A stretch of 64,000 nucleotides of DNA from contig NC_133526.1 in NCBI RefSeq assembly GCF_048544455.1, forward strand, positions 11,672,001 through 11,736,000, written 5' to 3'. The number at the start of each line of letters is the position of its first letter. Position 1 is the stretch's first letter. Origin of the DNA: Silene latifolia. Its lineage: Eukaryota; Streptophyta; Magnoliopsida; Caryophyllales; Caryophyllaceae. The position numbers were made by a program, and so were the translations under genes. Positions 57,601 to 64,000 of the stretch are shown one piece after another. Under the pieces are notes generated by a model. That model was given only the letters and a program-made list of their open reading frames with translations, was not told where the DNA came from and made no database searches.

Positions 57601-57962
57601 TAATCAAAGGTAAACAAATAATTGAGACGGAATCTTAAAGCAAGAGAAATAAATACAAATGTACATACCATAGCTCTAATGTAATTGACAAGCTTGAAAC
57701 AGCCATAGAAATCCAAACTGAAGCTTTTCTTCAAGAGGGTAAAATCAAAAAAGTGAGTAGAGCAACAATGATGAAGAAAAGTGTCAAAAGATGAGAAATT
57801 GAATTCGCAGAACAAACACTTGAAGTGGGAATCACTATCATCAGCGCTTAGTTCAGCTTCATCAGCGTTCCAGTCATCCCAAGTTCCATTGTCTTCATCA
57901 ATATCGAGGTCGTCGTCGTCAATGTCGAGTTGGGTTTCAAGGGGGTTGCGGTGAGACGCCAT
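51699..57962 (-). CDS. PRMT3: Protein arginine N-methyltransferase 3
   Basis: Type I arginine methyltransferase. In other organisms PRMT3 is cytosolic and modifies ribosomal protein uS5. Coding exons: 57962-57669, 56761-56228, 56146-56049, 54589-54511, 54407-54147, 53303-53136, 52133-51699, total 1,869 nt, 622 residues. An acidic N-terminus precedes a C2H2 zinc finger (C49, C52, H65, H70). A second Cys/His cluster begins exon 2 (CWSCGQRC). SAM motif I VLDVGCGTGIL is at about 298-308, the double-E loop SEWMGYCLLYE at 385-395, and the THW loop at 543-545. All core catalytic residues appear present. The first intron carries a 59 bp minisatellite. A partial copy of exon 2 lies at 37050-37440. Confidence 0.95.
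52936..53020. mobile_element. Very short Stowaway-like hairpin
   Basis: CTCCCCAAATCCAAGTACCA pairs with an inverted CTCTCTCCCTACAAATCCAA in TA flanks. It is 85 bp, in PRMT3 intron 6. Confidence 0.6.
54685..54790 (-). mobile_element. tRNA-derived SINE head fragment
   Basis: Minus-strand TTTTAGCCTAATGGTTAAGA then AATAAGGTTTGAATCCTCC give A-box-like and B-box-like words at SINE spacing. It lies in PRMT3 intron 3. No poly-A end is visible. Confidence 0.5.
55035..55309. mobile_element. Stowaway MITE, CCAATCCAA subfamily
   Basis: CTCTCTCCAATCCAATCCAA and inverted CTCCCTAGTCCCTCCAATCC with TA flanks, in PRMT3 intron 3. A partial GGAATTG-type Stowaway follows at 55380-55455. Confidence 0.8.
57259..57491 (+). 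repeat. 59 bp minisatellite, four copies
   Basis: Four head-to-tail copies of a 59 bp unit start CCACCTACAACTACAATTAC and include AAGTGGGAGCGCCCAA. They differ by a few bases (for example TTCACCGTTCAAGG against TTCGCAGTTCGAGG). It lies in PRMT3 intron 1. The unit length is not a multiple of three, and the plus-strand frame through it is incidental. Confidence 0.9.
57558..57632. mobile_element. Short Stowaway-like hairpin near the PRMT3 exon 1 donor
   Basis: CCTCTGTCCCAATCAATTGT faces an inverted TTCCGTCTCAATTATTTGTT within 75 bp, ending about 35 bases from the exon 1 donor. Confidence 0.5.
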
Positions 57963-58319
57963 TGATGACGAAGTTGGGGATTATAGTGTGGTGTTTAGTA
58001 AAATGAGGTCTACACTCTTAAACCATACCAAAACCCTAGTCGACTCTTTTTCAGTTTTGTTCAAGAATTAGACCTAGAAGTTAGAACTAGAAAGATGGTT
58101 TTACTGGCGTATGCAAGGGTTAGATTGAGGCCTGCCAATTTTTATTTTCTTTTGGGTTTTACTACCGTACTAGTTTGAATGTCCGTGCGTTGTAACGGGT
58201 AATTAGCTTATTTATAATGCAAAAAAAAAAAACGTTATAAGCGTTTAATGTTTACATTATATATCTAATGATTTGTTTACATATTATTAAAATATCTCTT
58301 TCAAAAAAAATAAAAGATT
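57963..58319 (-). promoter_or_regulatory. Upstream region of PRMT3
   Basis: This is the expected leader and promoter, minus strand. Near 58165-58205 lies ACTAGTTTGAATGTCCGTGC, a motif often seen in plant repetitive DNA. No core promoter element was assigned. Confidence 0.4.
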
Positions 58320-61170
58320 AATATATACGTGGTTTAACTCTTATTTATAATCATATAATCACCCATCTTATACTAATCTTTCGATTTGGGACAATTCTAC
58401 TATTTATAAGTAATATATTTACAAAAATTGGATTTTTTTTCTGATGTGGGACAATTCTAATATTTATACGTAATATATATTTATCAAACCTGTATTATTT
58501 TTCAATGTGGGACAAATAACATACTCAGAATTACACCATCTTTTTTGCAGTTAGTTCGACATCCAACCAGATCTCGAATACCGAATACAGACAATTGCTA
58601 CTCATTATATCTAATAGTTATATTTAAATTTAATAATATGATCACGTACTCTCCATTAATATTTGTATGTTGTTTTTCTTCAAAAAAAAATTTAATATAA
58701 TTGAGATACGGAAATTTTCCGTGGTACCCCTTAATTTTGTTAGATTTTCCATGTTACCCCTACTTTTAAAAATCTGCCTATGGTATCTTTGAGGTTCCAT
58801 TTTTTTGCCCATGGTACCCCCTAATGTAAAGGTTGTTAAATGGACGTTAAGTTTGATGGCGTGGCAATAAAATAACAATTAAAAAATAATACCCTGTTTA
58901 TTGTTTTATTGGTACAAATATCTCTCTTCTAAATGCAAATTTAATTAACTATATCATTATAATATTGGAAATTTCTCATGCTAACCTTGAACTTTGATAG
59001 ATTACACATGCTACCATGGACGTTTGTTTTCTATTTTTTTTTATCATAATTAAAATATGTGCAAATGATAAGGACCTATACTCTAATGATAGAATATTTT
59101 TTAACACAATTCTAATTATACTATTTAAACATAGTATATTTACCACACCTACATTATTTTTCAATATGGGACATATAAAATCTATAGGTGAAAATATAAT
59201 GATATAAACTTTTAAGAGCTCTCCAAGACAATACTTAAGCGACTCAAAAGATTTTGGGTTGTTCATGCCTAAGTTCCAAGGATGCTCATAGAATCACCCA
59301 CCTTATGCTATATTTCGATGTGGGAAAATTCTATTTTTTATATGTAGTATATTTATCACACCTATATTATTTTTCAATGTGGGAGATATAACATACTATG
59401 AAATACACATCTTTAATATGTGCAAATTATATGAAATCTATATACTCTAATGATAACATTTTTTTACCATGAATCTAATAATATTATTTTCATAATTTTT
59501 TTACCGACATTATTTTGTCAAATGAATTTTAAAAGTTTTTATATAAAAATTAGAAACATCACTTGAATATAAAATAAGAAATACATAGTATATATTATAA
59601 TAACTAAAAGATTTTCCAAACATTAACTTAGGTTAAAAATCATTATTGTAGAGACAGTAATACAAACTCTTTTAAGAGTTATCTCTGACAATACTTAAGG
59701 AAATCAAAAGATTTTGGGTTATGACTTCTATTTATAATCATAAGATCACCATGCCTTATGGTAATCTTCCGATGTGGGACAATTCTAATATTTATACATT
59801 GTATATTTACCACACTTACGTTACTTTTCAATGTAGGACAAATAACATACTAAGTACACCATTTTTTTTTTGCACCTACTTTGACATCAACCCGATTTAA
59901 TAATGAGAAAATACAATACAATACAATATACACTCTAATGAGTAATGATAGCATTTTTTTGTCACAATCTAATTATATAATTTTCATACGATACTTTTTT
60001 TTCCAAATGAAATATAAAGTTTTTATATCAGAATTATAAACATCACTTTAATATAAGATAAAAAATGTACATATATGGGACATTTCTATTATTTATACAT
60101 AATATATTCACAACACCTACATTATTTTTCAATGTGAGACATATAACATACTAAAAAGTCTATATCTTTTATATCAAAAAATTTTGGATTAATACCTAAG
60201 TTTCAAGGATGCCTCCTATTTATATTTATAGAATCACCCTACCGTATACTATTATTTCAATGTGAGATACATAATTTAATTATTTAGACGTAGTATGTTC
60301 ATAATGCTTACATTATTTTTCAATGTGAAAGATATAACATACCAAGAAATATATATCTCTTCTTACACAAATTCTCCCTTATGACGGAGGGTATCCGTCA
60401 CAAACTTGTGACGGGTACCATATTGTCTCACAAAAAACCCATAAGGGTGAGAGAAGGAGCACATGGGGTGGGTGTCCACCTTGTCCCCTCTACCCATCTC
60501 CACTCACAAAATACCCGTCGCAAGATCCGACCCGTCGCAAGGAAGACCTACTGCTCTTCTTAAAAACTCACTATTGTATACATATTATTTTTCTTTGAAG
60601 GTAAAACTACTTAGTCTCGATCATTAGATATAGATCTCTACATCGTACATATAACGACTCATTAACGCTCTATTACTGCATTCAGAAGACAACCATTAGT
60701 AAAATCTTTAGTTTTGTATTGTGTCAGGAGACTACCATTAGTAAAACCTTTTTCTTGTTCATGTTCTTAACTCTTTCCCGGGTAGTTCCCAACGATTTCC
60801 ACTTTATTTTTTATATCATATCGTAGATAATGATAGAAAGTCTTAAGAACTCTTTAAAACAATATTTATGAGACTCAACAAATTTTGGGTGGGTGCATAA
60901 GTTCCAAATATGCATCCTATTTATAATCATAGGATCACATCACCTTATACTAATCTTTCGATGTTGGACAATTCTACTATTTATATGTAGTATACTCACC
61001 ACACCTACTTATTTTCCAATGTGGGACAAAACATATTAAAAAGTACACAATTTTACGTATTAAGAAGTACGCCATCTTTAATATGTGCAAATAATATGAA
61101 ATTTATACTCTAATGATAACATTTTCACTTGAATATAATTTAGGAAATATACATATTATAATAATTAAAA
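58320..61170. repeat. Diverged tandem array of about 470 bp units
   Basis: Landmark ATTTTGGGTT recurs at 59251, 59711, 60181 (as ATTTTGGATT) and 60882. The spacings are 460, 470 and about 700; the last is enlarged by a MITE of about 190-200 bp at 60368-60556. Each unit also holds GATCACC/AATCACCC, then GATGTGGGACAATTCTA, then CACACCTACATTATTTTTCA, then ATGTGGGACATATAACATAC. A partial first unit begins near 58320 and is separated by an inserted GTACCCC-rich segment at about 58690-59025. There is no coding capacity. Confidence 0.7.
60368..60556. mobile_element. MITE, TCCGTC/GACGG family, inserted in the 470 bp array
   Basis: CTCCCTTATGACGGAGGGTA opens it and CCGACCCGTCGCAAGGAAGA closes it. The core AGCACATGGGGTGG and CACCTTGTCCCC is shared with 49542-49733. 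It splits one array unit. Confidence 0.7.
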
Positions 61171-61289
61171 TATTTTCCACTTTATTTTTTGCATCAAAAA
61201 CTATACTTTCCTAAATTGATTTTTGATGATGTGGACGCTCTCAGATCGCTCGAAAAAACTCTCTTATATATATATATATATAGATAGAT

Positions 61290-61494
61290 TATTACCAAAG
61301 TTAGCTGGTATGAGTAGTAAGGGCTCTCATCTCTTAAACAAGTGGTCAGGAGTTCGATTCCTGACTCTTGCGAATGAAAAGGCCAAACTTGGGAGGGGTC
61401 AACCCATTAAATTGCCTTCAGTACCCCCAATGAGATTGCCTCAGCTGTCGGTAGGGGATACTCCTGGTCAACACCAAAAAAAAAAAAAAAAAAC
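61290..61494 (+). mobile_element. tRNA-derived SINE with poly-A tail
   Basis: TTAGCTGGTATGAGTAGTAA is A-box-like and GGAGTTCGATTCCTGACTC is B-box-like at tRNA spacing. A body of about 130 bases follows and then a run of 19 A. A TA microsatellite lies just before it at 61265-61281. The target duplication is not obvious. Confidence 0.75.
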
Positions 61495-64000
61495 ATATTT
61501 CCTGGAATAGTGCTTGGTATTTTTAGCATATACTATAAATGTGGACATGATAAGTTATAAATGGATATAATCTTTTGTTTTTAAATATTTATATTTAATA
61601 TTTCACATTCTGCAAAAATTTATCTCCGATCTTTTTAGGATAAGGAGGAAATTCTTTTTTTAAAGAACTTATTGATAAAAATTTATTGACTTTTTATGAT
61701 AAGAAGTTGCGGCTAAAAAATATGATATAAGTAAATATTTATTAAAATTCTTTGACTTTTTATGATAAAAATTTGCAGCTAAAAGATATGTTATTAGTAA
61801 ACTAGTTTTGTGACCCGTGAAAATCACAGGTTTTATTGTTTTTGTTCTTTTATTTTTGCGGTATCGTTCATGAATGCGTTATTCGGCTTGTTTGTCTTCT
61901 TGCTTATTATCTTGGAGATATGTTGGTAGGATACCTAAGCAAGGCAATAAAGAAGGTCCTGCCACAAGTCCCGAGGATAAGATATATTATATCTAAGGGA
62001 GTTTAAAAATTTATTATATTAGAATAGTTGGAACTTGTTGGAAATCACGAACTCTTTATTGAACAATGACATCAAAACCCATGAATCCCTCATTTTAAAG
62101 AACATACGAATGTCCATTCTCTAATTTTGAAGGCTGGTATTGCATATAGATTAAATGGGAAATGGTATTGTCTTGTGTTTCATCAGAACACTTTAAACAA
62201 CTTATTCTCAAAGCCTAGAATCAAAAGTCAACACAAATTATGGAAAAACGTAAAATTGCATTCAAACAGTGGAATATTAAGTATGCAAACTACTCTTATT
62301 TTGCTACGGTCCTCATTGTCTTCGTCTTTTTACTGATTGTTGTCTTGTTGTGTTAATCACTGTCGGCCCCCTTTCTGTTTTTGTTCCCTGCTTTTTTTTA
62401 CGGTGTTTAGATTGTCTCTGGATTTCGAGGGCGCTTGACTTTGTCACAGTGGTTATTCAGTTCACTCAACATTGACGGCTTTTAGTATTCTAGTACTTGA
62501 TATATTGTTTTTATTGTTGTTTTGGTGCGTTCTAAGAACCTTGGTCCCATTTTTATCCGGCAAAGAAACAAAAGGTTGGACACTTGAACATATAATTCTA
62601 TTCCTTATTACCTAATGTATTCTAATGAAAAAAGAAATGTAAAATATATAAATGAATGGATAATAATGATATTTTATAACTGAATTTTACATACTGTCTT
62701 TAGTCAATTAGAGACGATATGAATAATGCGTAGAAAGCGTACTGTTAAAATACAACTTATGTTTATCTTACTAATTAGACTAAAATTACAAGTTTATTTT
62801 CTTAAATGCAAAGGAGTTTGTTAAACTTTTTCAGCAAATAATACATTTATAATTCTTGTCGATTTGTCGGTCTTGCAACATCGTCCTTATAAATTCAATT
62901 GATTTCCAACGTATTGGGAAAAATATTATTGAAATGATTTTTGTATAACGAAAGACCTAAGCGATATACTTAAATTATTAGCAAGGAGTTGATGACATGT
63001 GACTTATACAAATAAAATTTTAGAATAAATACGCATTCAATATTTTTTAAAATAAATTTTATGTGAGCAATTTTTGGGAGGATACACGAGAAAATGTGTC
63101 TGTTCAACAATGACATCATTCTAATTTCATTTTTATATCTCTTGTCAATTAGAGTCATCTCTATATCTCTTGTTATTGGTGAACTTTTATGTGAGAAGTT
63201 TTAACGCCTATCCCAATGAATTACAAATAAATAAGGATGCACAATTTGCATTATCATACTTCCATTTTTTTAATTATCACCTCATTTGCTTGTGCGCAAT
63301 AATTAAGATTAGGAAAAAAATTGCAATTGGTGGAGTAATGTGAGAATTTTACTCTTAAACGATGACATTTATTTTGTAATTTTTAAAAAAGTTATAAGAA
63401 GCATTTGGTAAAAAACACGTCCCAAAGTAGAAATTAAAGAAAAAAGAGTGATAATATACGACAAAAAAAGAGAAGTGGGGTGATAATTAAAAAATATTCT
63501 TAACATTGATTATGAGAAAAGAAAAATATATACAAATCATTACAATAAAAACATTTCTCGAAAAAATATTGGGAGTGCTAGAAGAAAACATTTGATGGAA
63601 AACAAAAAATGATTTAAAGGCTTGAAAACATTCAAAGTTGAAACAATGAATTGGAGAATGATCATCGGATTCCAATCAAAAACCATGCAAAATATTTACC
63701 TTGATCCACATTAAAAGATCCAATTTATATCCTTGGAACATAAAACTTCAACACTCCATTAAGACATTTGATTTATAATCTGTTTGTTGACTAAGATATT
63801 TGATTTATAACCTGATTGACAAAATATAGGTTGAAGAGTACACGGAAAAGTAATAAAGTGCATGAAAAGGTGTAAGACAATTTAGTACAATTTATCAAAT
63901 TTGTCAATTAATATTCCAAGGGTTGGAATATATAATGTAACATGTCACCAATAATTAGATATTCATACTAAAATTTGATATTGCGCATACACCATAATAA
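61495..64000. other. Gene-free AT-rich right flank
   Basis: No gene was recognised. AAACTAGTTTTGTGACCCGTG near 61798 resembles the ACTAGTTTGAATGTCCGTGC motif at 58165. The stretch 62330-62580 is less AT-rich and might be the 3' end of an old retroelement, but no domain or tail was found. The remainder shows only short spurious frames. Confidence 0.4.

Noticed and set aside
61290-61380. A tRNA gene
   Set aside because: A-box-like and B-box-like words are present, but there is no acceptor-stem pairing, and a SINE body with poly-A follows.

Overview
This 64 kb window is plant nuclear DNA, from a eudicot. It is AT-rich, with spliced GT-AG genes and introns up to about 3.2 kb. It is dense with Stowaway, Tourist, hAT and Mutator-type elements and tRNA-derived SINEs. 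The protein families are plant ones: a TPLATE/TSET subunit, a PLS-class PPR protein, a MIP1-zipper/DUF547 protein and a two-domain phytocystatin. Several repeat families look like those I associate with Caryophyllales, but that placement is a guess from memory. Exon borders below were drawn by hand from splice motifs, reading phase and remembered homologous proteins, without transcript data.

Layout. 1-3279: gene-poor, with foldback repeats. 3289-8322: a Mutator-like DNA transposon (MULE) with about 135 bp terminal inverted repeats and a perfect 9 bp target duplication. It carries a broken PB1-like/transposase gene on the minus strand. A separate intact gene on the plus strand encodes a GRF zinc-finger membrane protein. 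The two genes converge, as in maize MuDR. 8332-15064: a graveyard of MITEs, a LINE RNase H relic and a hAT-like MITE. 15065-31778 (+): TWD40-1, 24 coding exons, 1619 residues, with a clear U12-type AT-AC intron. 32950-36341 (-): a DUF547 protein, 10 coding exons, 587 residues. 37050-37440: a decayed copy of part of PRMT3. 37707-40010 (-): an intronless PPR protein. 41327-43969 (+): PIG-M, the first GPI mannosyltransferase. A retroelement insertion has duplicated the acceptor of its last intron. 45776-49271 (-): a secreted phytocystatin with a legumain-inhibitor tail. 49.5-51.1 kb: a MITE cluster. 51699-57962 (-): PRMT3, 622 residues, with a 59 bp minisatellite in intron 1. 57963-64000: gene-free, holding a diverged tandem array of about 470 bp units, a MITE and a SINE.

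The host genes are unrelated housekeeping genes and do not form a pathway: endocytic TPLATE complex, GPI-anchor synthesis, arginine methylation, organellar RNA processing and protease inhibition. The most unusual items are the two-gene MULE, the U12 intron in TWD40-1, the duplicated splice acceptors in PIG-M and TWD40-1, the PRMT3 genomic fragment 19 kb from its parent, and the 470 bp array. No virus-like element, CRISPR array, rRNA or genuine tRNA gene was recognised.
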